Assembly (NCBI GenBank): GCA_029204225.1
Contig: CM055095.1
Coordinates: forward strand, 68,506,361-68,570,360
From: Diphasiastrum complanatum
Taxonomy: Eukaryota > Streptophyta > Lycopodiopsida > Lycopodiales > Lycopodiaceae
Direction of reading: 5' to 3'
DNA: 64,000 nucleotides
Under the pieces are notes generated by a model that saw only the letters and a list, made by a program, of their open reading frames with translations, ran no database searches and was not told where the DNA came from. Positions within the stretch are counted from its first letter, which is position 1, and every line of letters starts with the position of its first letter. Made by a program: the position numbers and the translations under genes. Below, piece after piece: positions 50,191 to 59,893 of this stretch.

Positions 50191-50339
50191 CACGGAATTA
50201 AATCTGATACAGTGGTGTCAGAGTATACAAGTTCAAAGCTGATACAGTGATATCAATCGATACAGTGGTATCTTCGCACCCCTCTCAGCATTCTTCATGC
50301 ATCCATCAGCAATCTGGAGTGTTTCAAAAATTTTAGAAG
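50191..50339 (+). repeat. copia-C leader with primer-site-like repeats
   Basis: CTGATACAGTGGTGTCAGAGTA (from 50204; 22 bases read in two words, CTGATACAG and TGGTGTCAGAGTA) is followed by TGATATCAATCGA at 50248 and TGGTATCTTCGCA at 50266. Each is preceded by ATACAG. They are tandem relatives of the primer-binding site. Confidence 0.7.
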
Positions 50340-53300
50340 ATGTCATCCATCATCAATATTCAGGCTAAGATCACTACGATCTTGGACCCAGAAGGTTCAA
50401 ACTACTTGATTTGGAAATTAAAGACTTCACTCTTATTGAAGGGTGAAGGTCTATGGCAATGGGTAGAACCAATTGAAGAGAAGCCAGTAGCTACTCCTGG
50501 AAAAGAACTTCGAGAATGGAGTTTAAAAAATGACAAAGTTTTAGCAATTATTGCGTCTTTAGTGCATGACAATATAATGTTAGATCTTACATCAATTTCA
50601 AATGCAAAAGATTTATGAGAAGAATTGCAAACCAAGAATGAGACTTGATCACGTAATCAGATCATGTTTTTGGAGGACCAATTAACTTACCTACATTGAG
50701 ACGACAAAGACCTGAACACATTCGTATGAAAGATTAAAGCTGTTTGTTTCCTTGCAAAATTCTGGTGTAGAAAATATAATTTCTAAGGAAAAACAACTTA
50801 GTTATTTTCTTTGAGCACTACCCATGTCATTTCACACAACAAAAACCTTATTGGCAAAAGATGCGACAATGACACTTCAAAAGGCAATAGACGGAGTTAA
50901 GTAGAAGCTCATGAACGCTATGATGACAATGGTGATTTTGAAAATGCTCTATTTACTCAGAAGAATAAATCTTCTAAGAAGTGTTGGTTAGATCCAAAGA
51001 TTGAATGCATTCATTGTCATAAATGAGGTCATGCAGCAATAGATTGTTATCAGAATTCTAGAAACACAAAGGAGTAGAATCGAATCAAACCTTTAGATCG
51101 AAGACAAAGCCGAATGCTCTAGAGCAGCAGAAGATAGGGCAACAAGGAACTCAGCAGATTATGTTAGTGCTAATCTATGTTGTTCATCTAATTCAATTCG
51201 AGAAGTAGTACTTGATTCGGGAGCCACCTTGCATTTTGTTTCCTTGAAACAAATTTTGTCTGAGTACAAGAAGACGAACTATTTGAGATTCATTATACTT
51301 GGAGATGGTTCTAAACATGTGGTTGATGGAACTGGTATATTATGGCTAGACACGAATCAGGCTAACAAGAAACTGGAGGAAGTTCTCTATGTCTCTACTC
51401 TTGATAAAGATCTTCTATATGTGGCTAAGATAGTCGATACAAGCATGTCAATAACCTTCATGAAGAACTCTTGTAAACTGTTCGAGGAAGATTATGATAA
51501 CCTGGTTGCTAAAGGCAACAGAGAAGGAAATTTATATCACCTGAACATTTGAACAAGAATCGAACAAGTCAATCAAACTCAGGAATTGACAGATGTATTG
51601 CGGCACAAGAGGCTATGTCATATGAACATAGAAGCCTTGTACCAAACCAACAAACTCAGAGAAATCAAGGAGTCAAAATCAAAAGTCAAGATATCCGAAC
51701 TACCTATAAATCTTGTCTTAAAGGCAAGATGACTAGAACACCTTTCAGTAAAGATGTTTATAAAGCAACTAAGGTACTTGAAACTGTGCATTCAGATATT
51801 TGTGGACCATTCAGAGTATTGTTGTTGGGTGATGTAAAGTACTTCATTACATTTATTGATGACTTCAGCAAGTTGACTGTGGTATACATTATTCGTACTA
51901 AATCTGAAGCTTTCGAGAAATTCATTGAGTATACAAATTGGGCTGAGAAGCAGACAAGCAATAAGCTGAAGCAAATTCGCACAGATCGTGGAGGTGAGTA
52001 CATTTTCAATGAACTCAAGGCTTACTGTACTGATCGAGGTATTATGCACACAAATACTGCATCATACACACCTCAACACAATGGAATAGCTGAACGAATG
52101 AATCGTACACTTATGGAAACTGCAAGGTGTACGATGGCTCATGCGAAAGAACCAAAACAGTTGTGGGCAGAAGTAGTGGCTACATCAAATTATCTTCAGA
52201 ATCGTATTCTGAAATCTCGAATATTGGATAAAGCTCCTCATGAGATATAGTGTAAGTCGAAGCCAAATCTAGCACATGTTTGGACATTTGGATGCGCAGT
52301 GTATATGCACATACCAGATAAACTAAGAAAGAAACTCGATGAAAAGACAGAACAAGGTTTTTTGGTAGGATTCGAGTTACATTTGTCATATTATCATGTC
52401 TATGTACCCGAAGCTGGCAAGATAAAAGTTGTTCGAGATGTTAAATTTGATGAGACAAAATACATAGCAGACAGTGATCTAGTCGGCTATGAAATTCTCA
52501 AAAACTATTATGAGCTACCAACAACGATAGAAGAAAGACAAGCAGAAGATGAAAGAGAGTTACTAGATTCCAAGAGAGGTCGAAATCGAGTGCGTGACAG
52601 ACTCAAATCACCAGTTCGAATTCTAGCTGAAAAGTTTGAATCAGAATCGAACTCGAAACTTGGATAATCAAACTCGAAACCACCTCTGAGAAGATCAGAC
52701 AAACAACAAAAACCACCAAAAAGGTATGCCAAGATGTTTTAATACAACCATCAAATTTTGTGGATTCTCTGATGAACCTTAAACTTTTGAGGAAGCTGTT
52801 GATTGACCATACAAAGATCACTGGATTTAGGCAATGGAGGACGAAATGTCATCCATTTATAAGAACAATGTATGGACACTTGCACCTATACTGATGGTAG
52901 AAAACTAGTCAAATGCAAGTGGATCTACAAGATCAAATGGAGAAAGCATCAGATACAAAGCAAGGTTAATTGCTAAAGGATTTTCAGAGAAGTATGGGAT
53001 CGACTACACTGATACTTTCTCACCGGTAGTCAAACATACACCAATTTGCTTGTTATTCGCGTATGCAGTGGCTCGTGATCTAAAAATCCATATTGTGGAT
53101 GAGAAGACTGCTTTCCTACACGTAGAACTGGAGGAAGACTTATTCATGGACCAACCACTTGGTTTTGTAAACCAAGAATATCCAGAATATGGATGTCACA
53201 TGAATAAAAGCATCTATGGTCTAAAACAAACAACAAGACAATGGTATAGAAAGAAGGATGAAGCACTACGTTCCTTAGGCTTCAAACCTGTATTTGCTAA

Positions 53301-54324
53301 ATCAAATGTCTATATCAAGCATGTCCAAAATGAAATAATCATTCTAGTTGTCTATGTTGATGACACACTTATCTTCTCAAGAAGAGATAAGTTAATTTCA
53401 GATGTCAAAAGAGACATTTCTGAAATATTTGAGATCGCTGATCTAGGAGAAACTAAAATCTATCTAGGCTTGCAGATCGTGAGAGACTTTGAGGTGGTAA
53501 GTTGTATCTTCACCAACAAAAGTACACTCAAAAGATCATTAAAGACTTCAACATGCTTGAATGCAAAGGTGTGCAGACTCTCATGATACCTGAAACAATA
53601 CTGAGTAAGGCAGATTGTCCGCAGACTCTCGAGGAAGAGGAACGAATGGCCAAAACACCCTATTGCAGGCTGATTGGGTCATTGTTATATCTAGCAGACA
53701 ACACCATACCTGATATAGCGTTTGCAGTATACAGACTGAGCCAATATAATTAGATTCCATGATCATTGCATTGGAAGTTGACAAAGAGAGTACTACAATA
53801 TCTCTAGGAAACGAAAGACTATGGACTGTGTTATTCGAAGGAAGCTGGATTTCACATCGAACCTTACAGTGATGCAAGCTGGGCATCCATGAAGGATGAT
53901 AGCAAAAATATTTTAAGAAGTTGTACTTTAGTATATGGCACAGCCATACTCTGGATAAGTAAGAAGCAAACAACAGTAGATCAATCTTCCTGTGAAGCGG
54001 AATATGTAGCAGCAGCCAAGATGGCAAACAAGCTGATCTCGATTAAACAAATGTTGGAAGGATTTGATGAATCTATTTATGAACCTTATGTCTTGTTAAT
54101 AGATAATACTTCAGCAATCTATCTTATGAAAGATCTTGTATTTCACTCGAAAACAAAGCACATAGCTATCAAATATCATGTGATTCGGTACTTAGTCGAG
54201 AAGAAGATACTAAAGACACTCTTCATACCTATTGAGGAAATGACAGCTGATATCTTTACAAAGCCACTCAGTAAGGCTTTGTTCGAAAAGCAGCGAAGAA
54301 GATTGGGGTTAATCCAATTGCCCA
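50340..54324 (+). pseudogene. copia-C gag-pol, broken
   Basis: ATG at 50340 opens gag (MSSIINIQAKITTILDPEGS; LIWKLKTSLLLKGEGLWQWV), broken by a stop at 50619 and further changes to about 51180. The knuckle CIHCHK is followed by a stop, with GHAAIDC after it. The protease has VLDSGATLHF (about 51208). Integrase (51549-52250) keeps HSDICGP, RTDRGGEYI and IAERMNRTLMET, so the DDE residues remain. The RT has FSEKYGIDYTDTFSPVVKH, HIVDEKTAFLHVELEEDLFM, YGLKQTTRQWY and VVYVDDTLIF. RNase H has DQSSCEAEYVAAA, TKHIAIKYHVIRYLVEKK and ADIFTKPL. Stops or shifts occur at about 50619, 51020, 51552, 52249, 52665-53000, 53586 and 53752. The encoded enzymes are not expressible as one frame. Confidence 0.93.
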
Positions 54325-54338
54325 CTTTGAGAGAGAGT
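54325..54338 (+). other. copia-C polypurine tract
   Basis: TTTGAGAGAGAGT, directly before the 3' LTR, where copia elements prime plus-strand DNA. Confidence 0.75.
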
Positions 54339-55264
54339 TGTAGAACAACTGATCAAACAGATCTTGATTCTACTAACAAAGCGTGCAGTTTACTTGACAA
54401 AGAATAAGAAACGAACACGAACTTGAAACATTTTTATTCATGATCAATCTCGAAGGATTCACTTGTCTTGCAGTCAACTCGAAAGATTTGCAAAATAGTT
54501 ACTTGTAGGAGCTCGTGGCTTTCTTGTTGAAGCTCAAAAGATTCGTGAATAGAATCTTGTCGCGAAATATTTTGTTTCTTGTTCAAACCTCAGATGTCGC
54601 GAAATTGTCGTGAACAATTCGCGAAATCTTCTGGACTGTTCTTCAAGCTCACCTGTCGCAAAACTGTCGTGAACACTTTGCAAAATATTCTAGATTTGTT
54701 TTTCAAGCTCAAGAATTGTCATTTGTCGCGAACAATTCGTGAAAGACGAAAATGTCGCGAAAAGACAAGTGTCGCAAACAATTTGCGAAACACGAAGCTG
54801 AAATGAAGAGACTGAGACTATCGCGAATAATTTACGAACAGAAATTATTCGACCCTGGAAACAGAGCATCTATTTGAATATCAACCATCGTAAATGGTTA
54901 GATATCTATTGTTACAACATTAAAAGGCCAAAAGACCTGTCTTGTAGCAATATAAATACATGTGCACTACTCGTTGTAACATACTCACTCAATCAGAGAC
55001 ACAACAACGAGATAAGACAACAAGTAATGAATCAGATTCAGAGTTATAAAAATTCATTTTTGATCAATAGTTTCTTATTGTCAAAATTGTCTTAAGTTGT
55101 CTCTTACTTCCGCATATTATTTTTGCATGCATATTCAATCAAGACAAATACTGTGCTATTAGTACATAGATCAGATACAGTCCCGATTGAAGACATTGAT
55201 ATTAGTTTGATTTATTCAAGTTTTCATCGTGTTTTCTGTGGAAGAATAAATACTAGTTCTTACA
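54339..55264 (+). repeat. 3' LTR of copia-C (926 bp)
   Basis: TGTAGAACAACTG...TTCTTACA. Carries TTCGTGAA at 54542, TTCGCGAA at 54618 and TTCGTGAA at 54736 within a repeated AT/CG-mixed region equivalent to 49390-49700 of the 5' LTR. Confidence 0.93.
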
Positions 55265-55269
55265 AAACC
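55265..55269. other. 5-bp target site duplication of copia-C, right copy
   Basis: AAACC following the 3' LTR, identical to 49269-49273. Confidence 0.92.
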
Positions 55270-55817
55270 ATAGTTCTTCTGGAAAATTCATCAATAGAAG
55301 CTATGAAATACTTTGCATCCTTCAGTGAAGGATTTTGCATTGGGCCACATATATCTGTATGTACAACATCTAGTAATCCTCTAGGAATATGTTGATGGCT
55401 TGACCTAGATGGTTTCTTGCTTTGTTTACTGACCAGACAGTCTTGACAGACAGGTAATTCGACTTCCTTGTTAGGATAGTCGAGATCAAGAACAATGGAT
55501 TGCTTAGACATTTGTTGTACAGAAGCATGATTCAAATGACCAAGTCTATAATGCCAAAGTAAACTTTTATTTGTCTGAATAGAAGTATTAAGTGCTTGAC
55601 TAGAGACAGAAAAGCAATGACTTAATATGTACAAGTATCCATGCCTCTTTCTGAGTGCTAGGATCTTGCCTGTCCTATCGACTACTTTACACTCACCAGA
55701 TTCAAATTCTACTTTATGTCCTAAATATGTAATCCTGCTAATAGAGCAGATTTGTTGACAGATTTGGCTGTAGGGTCGAAGTTCTCTCGTGGTAGTAGCC
55801 CTCCCGCTTGTGAACAA
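55265..55817 (-). pseudogene. copia-D pol, 5' part: GAG-pre-integrase and integrase start
   Basis: The minus strand encodes SITYLGHKVEFESGECKVVD-like protease-end sequence, GAG-pre-integrase (LLWHYRLGHLNHASVQQMSK; CQDCLVSKQSKKPSRSS) and the start of the integrase (DVVHTDICGPMQ; YFIASIDEFSRRTMV). At 55269 it breaks off in the middle of the integrase. The frame continues at 49273 as YFIKKKS after removal of copia-C and one AAACC, which proves the two parts were one gene. Upstream of about 55817 the homology stops, so gag, most of the protease and the 5' LTR are missing. Confidence 0.92.
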
Positions 55818-56560
55818 GGGTACCTAACTATGTAAAGATGCTACTTTTAGATAGATCTCTACTTTTTTTCTATCTCTATCACCACTAACACTACTCACCC
55901 CTAACTCTACTCCACTACACTAACATTCATCATGATTGAGGGTGAATGATAAGAAAAGGAGAAGAGGAGAAGAGGAAGAGAGGGGAAGAGGGTAAGAGAG
56001 AGTGAGAGAGATGAGATGAAGATTAGCTCAAATGCTCAATTTCATTGCTTATGGAGAAACCTTAACTAGCATAAACAAAAAGCATGGAAAATGGAAATAA
56101 CAAGTAAACCACAACAATAGCATAAGCAAGAGTGATTAGCAAATGAGGATGCTTGAGCTCCCAAAATGATAGAGTCTCCTCCTCTCTATTAAGCATGAAA
56201 ATAGAGTACAAATGGTGTCTTTTTATAAATGGGAAAGGCCCTTGTCCCAAAATCCTATTGGCTAATATTCACATTGATCCTATCCATTCATGTTGGACCC
56301 AACTTGATCAAAGGGTCCACAAAAAGTACATTAAAAATCACAAGATTCATGTGAGTCCAAAATTGGACCCAACTCTAAAAAAGTAAACTCTAAGTTCTAA
56401 CTTAACTTTGGGCCTCAAGTTTTATTTTAATTACAAAGGGCCCAAGTCTATTGTTTCTATTTACATTTGACTTGCGTGCTCATTGGGCCATGGGCTTATA
56501 CGCACAGGAAGCCAACAACACTTTTATTAACTAACCGATGATCCATCGTTGGTCGATCCA
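55818..56560. other. unassigned, LTR-like non-coding DNA
   Basis: Contains a purine-rich stretch at 55945-56030 (GAGAAGAGGAAGAGAGGGGA-like) and otherwise non-coding sequence. It could be an LTR or leader, but no second copy is in the window. Confidence 0.4.
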
Positions 56561-56709
56561 GGCTTGAAAATGGCTCATCCAGGGATTGCCAAGAAGGGCG
56601 GCTCAGTAATATATGCGAGCGACTGGCAGCTGATCTTCCACTCGATCTGAGGCAAGGATTGTATTCGGGTCAAAGAATATTAGTGGGAGAAAATTGTCCC
56701 ACTTTGTCT

Positions 56710-57231
56710 CTACACCCGTGAGATATGCCAAGTCCCGGACGTAAGTTGTGTCATGTGGACTGTTGGGTCTGGACAATTGAAATATTCATTAGAAAATTTG
56801 TTGAAAGTCCTTTGGGCATCTACAATCGTTGTCCATCCGTGCTCTGAGTTGATTTTTGACCAATTGTAGTTGTTTAGCGTGATTTTGTCCAATGGGATGC
56901 TGCATTCTGCCCATTTGGTGCGTCGTAAGCATGGCAAGAAATGGGCGTTTATTTGGAGTTTCTGAGGACTCGTCACATATGCCCTGATGGCCGCATGGTC
57001 ACACTCGAATAGGTGCTAGTGCCACTCTGCTTGTGGTTGGAGGGCGGGGAGTGCTTTTAGCTCTTGTCCCTTGTTGGTTTGCGCCGAAAGCTTGGCTGAC
57101 AGATATAAAGCGCAAGCCTTGTGATGAAGAGGCTTGACCTTCTCCTTGACTTTGGCTAGGGCTCGTGTCATGGCCTTGGCCCTGTGTGTCTACTCTAGTA
57201 TCGGGAGGCCCTTGGTCTTGTCCGCCTGTAG
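56710..57231 (-). pseudogene. gag-like frame of the gypsy-like element of LTR 3, family unknown
   Basis: Fifty bases after LTR 3 and its primer-binding site, an ATG at about 57231 (MLQADKTKGLPILE) opens a frame. It continues through a TAG, MTRALAKVKEKVKPLHHKAC, a second TAG after AEWH, and then HLFECDHAAIRAYVTSPQKL, TKWAECSIPLDKITLNNYNW, SEHGWTTIVDAQRTFNKFSN and CPDPTVHMTQLTSGTWHISR to a TGA at 56710. The composition is protein-like, with no low-complexity bias. Position says gag, but I cannot match it to a known gag domain. The same ATG context occurs at 45013 in the element of LTR 2. Confidence 0.55.
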
Positions 57232-57279
57232 CATGGATCGTTTAAGAATGTGGGTGGTGCAAGCGACAACGGTGCCAAA

Positions 57280-58325
57280 TGTTTACTGATTCCTTGCTCT
57301 AGATAATCAGTTGGCTAACTTCTTTACTTCTGTCTTCTTGTTATAGATGTTTCCTGCCTGTTACCAGGCTCGTTTGGGCAATTTCTTGAAGTTAACATTC
57401 TTGTTTCATTTCCCAATCAGGCATAGAGGACTGATAATCGTTGTAGTATGTGTCCTGCCTGTCAGATGACAACTCAGGTGCATCTCTCTTGCACTGAAAT
57501 CACATGCTTACAAACCAAACACTCTAGCAATCTAAAACTAAGCTACGATACACTCCATAAAACAAGAAACAAGAAACTAAAGATTAAACAACATTTTGAA
57601 TGTCCAAGGATCAAGAAACACTCATTTCTTGATTCTTAGAGAGCCCAAGAACATCAAGAACTGGATTGTAAGAGGATATGCAAGATTTACACCACAAATC
57701 CAGCCTATTTAGTTTACCTGAATGCTGATTTCTACATTAATCCACAAGAAAACAAGAAATCTAATCCACCACTAAGATCCACAACTACACACAAGGGATG
57801 GAAGGACATGATCATAAGAGAATCACTCAAGAAAATAATCATGATCAAGGAGCTCAACGGATGCACCAAACTCGTAGAGGCTCTTCTCATTTGGACATGG
57901 CATAGATGCATTACACAAAAAGATTCCTTCTACAAAGAGGGAGTCTCTTAAATAAGCAAGAGAGCTCCTTAGGTGGCATCCTAGTAGCATTTCCACATTT
58001 CACAAATTACAAGTGGAATAATGCTCTCCACTAGAGGTCACCATCAAAAGGTCACCCACTCCACTTTCTTTAAGAGAGGTCTACTTGCATTTATTACATT
58101 AGCCTAAAAATACTAGTTCCTACATGGTCATTCCATCTTTCGGGATTCACCATGAGGCTTACACAGTTCTTGCTTGTCATTCTTAACTAATACTTCTCGA
58201 CTCTCATACTCGGCTCTCAATCTTCATTCGTCTCATCTTCTCTGAGACCTCCTCGGTCTAAGGTGAGAGGTGCTCTTGAGTAGCTCTGGTTGAGTATCTT
58301 GGGGATTCATTAGAATCAGCCAACA
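57280..58325 (-). repeat. gypsy-like LTR 3 (1046 bp), most complete copy
   Basis: TGTTTACTGATTC...AATCAGCCAACA. In element orientation it begins TGTTGGCTGATTC and ends GTAAACA, followed by the primer-binding site TTTGGCACCGTTGTC. It is the reference for LTR 1 (internal deletion) and LTR 2 (3' part lost). Confidence 0.88.
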
Positions 58326-59210
58326 CCCCTGCCATATAGAAATAGAACCCGGAGATAGATTTTCTGGTGGAAACTGTTCCTCCCCAATCTGAGTCGGAGT
58401 AGCCTCGCATGACGAGTGGGTCGATAACATTTTCATCATAACACGATCTAAACTTTCCTAAATATATCTCATCACTCTCTTTAATGCTTTTCAATGAGAG
58501 ATTATAGGATTAGACATGAATTGACTTAGTGTGCTAATAGCGTATGCTAAATTTGGTCTAGTACATAGCATTTCATACCAAAGATCTGATTAGTGAATGA
58601 TAAGGGTACTTCTCTAAGTTGAGTACTTCACTATCGGTCTCAACACAAGAAGTTTTAGTCAATACAATACTTGGATCCATTGATGTATCAATTGGTTTGC
58701 AATCAGACATATGAAATTTTTCTAAAATGTCTTTTAAATATGTCTGCTGGCTAAGATAGATCTTCTTCTGAAGTCTATTTCTAGTAATGTGAATTCCTAG
58801 CAAAGAATGGACAGCGCTAGGATCAGTCATGTCAAATTCTTTTGACAGATCACTCTTAGTAGTGTGTAGTAGAAAATTGTTGTTAGACAAAATAAATGCA
58901 TCATCTACGCATCGAACCATGCTCTTGCAGGTTGTTTCAGACCATAGATTGCTTTGTGTAGCTTGCACACTTTGTGATCTTGGCCTTTGACTTTGAATCC
59001 TTCTGGTTGGAAGGTATACAACTCCTCTTCGACATTGTCGTTGAGAAACGCTGTCTTGACATCCATCTGGTGCATTTTGAGGTCTTCCGCGGCTGCTAAT
59101 GCAATCAAAAGCCTGATTGACTACATTCTGACAACATGACTAAAAATCTCTTGATAATCCACTCCTTGGACTTGAGTGAAGATCACATTGGAATGGAAAT
59201 ATGAGCACCA
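58326..59210 (-). pseudogene. copia-E fragment: RT and part of RNase H
   Basis: RT pieces on the minus strand: HQMDVKTAFLNDNVEEELYT, KLHKAIYGLKQPARAWF, then MVRCVDDAFILSNNNF, where the first residue of the usual YVDD is Cys. After that come SLLGIHITRNRLQKKIYLSQ and RNase H GYSDSDWGGTVSTRKSISGF. RNase H is cut at FYFYMAG by gypsy-like LTR 3. Frames are broken near 58905, 58570 and 58500. Upstream of about 59200 the homology ends. Confidence 0.88.
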
Positions 59211-59386
59211 ACTACCTATTGAAATGAAAAAATAAGCGACATTTCCAAGTTTGAATCAAGCATACAAGCATGGATATTGGATTGATCGTACAGAGTATAG
59301 AATATAATCAAAGATGAGTATTTTGTTTTGCTTCATAGAATCTGGTCATAGTACTTTGATGCAACTGATTACTCTATTTTTTTTTT

Positions 59387-59893
59387 ATGATGACATTGTA
59401 TCATCTACATATGGATATCCCTATTGATTTGGCACCTTTGCAGAGAAAAGGAGGCAAAGGAATTCAAATATCTGCTGAGGATCATTATCCAAAGAGTTTT
59501 GTGGATTCAGTGACAAACCACAAACATTCGAGGACAGACAAGGACGAATGGATCCAAGCCATGAATGAAGAAATTGAATCCATGAAGAAGAATGAGGTAT
59601 AAACACTGCAACCGGTGCCAGATAAATGAAAACTGGTGCAATGCAAATGGGTTTACAAGATCAAATATGGACTGAATGGAGATGTTCCGAGATACAGGGC
59701 CAGATTTGTAGCGAAGGGATTATCTCAAAAGTACGGCATCGACTACACCAAGACCTTCTCTCCAGTGGTGAAACATGCATCCTTACGCCTACTACTTGTA
59801 TATGTAGCTGCATACAACCTCAGAATTCACATCCTTGATGAGAAGACAACATTCCTACATGGCGAGCTAGACAAAAAAGTCTACATGGAAGAT
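59387..59893 (+). pseudogene. copia-F reverse transcriptase fragment
   Basis: The sequence DHYPKSFVDSVTNHK, KDEWIQAMNEEIESMKKNEV and then, after stops near 59600 and 59628, CKWVYKIKYGLNGDVPRYRA, SQKYGIDYTKTFSPVVKHAS and LRIHILDEKTTFLHGELDKK is the first half of a copia RT, close to the family of copia-C. It ends abruptly at VYMED (about 59893), before the active-site YVDD. No LTR is attached. Confidence 0.88.

Larger units (their letters stand above)
49274..55264 (+). mobile_element. copia-C: structurally complete Ty1/copia element (5991 bp)
   Basis: Both LTRs, primer-binding site, gag-pol region, polypurine tract and the AAACC target duplication are all present in order. It is inserted in the integrase gene of copia-D, in opposite orientation. 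By eye the first 105 bases of the two LTRs differ at about a dozen sites, and pol has many stops, so the insertion is old. Copia-B (4626-6093) is a partial copy of the same family. Confidence 0.95.
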
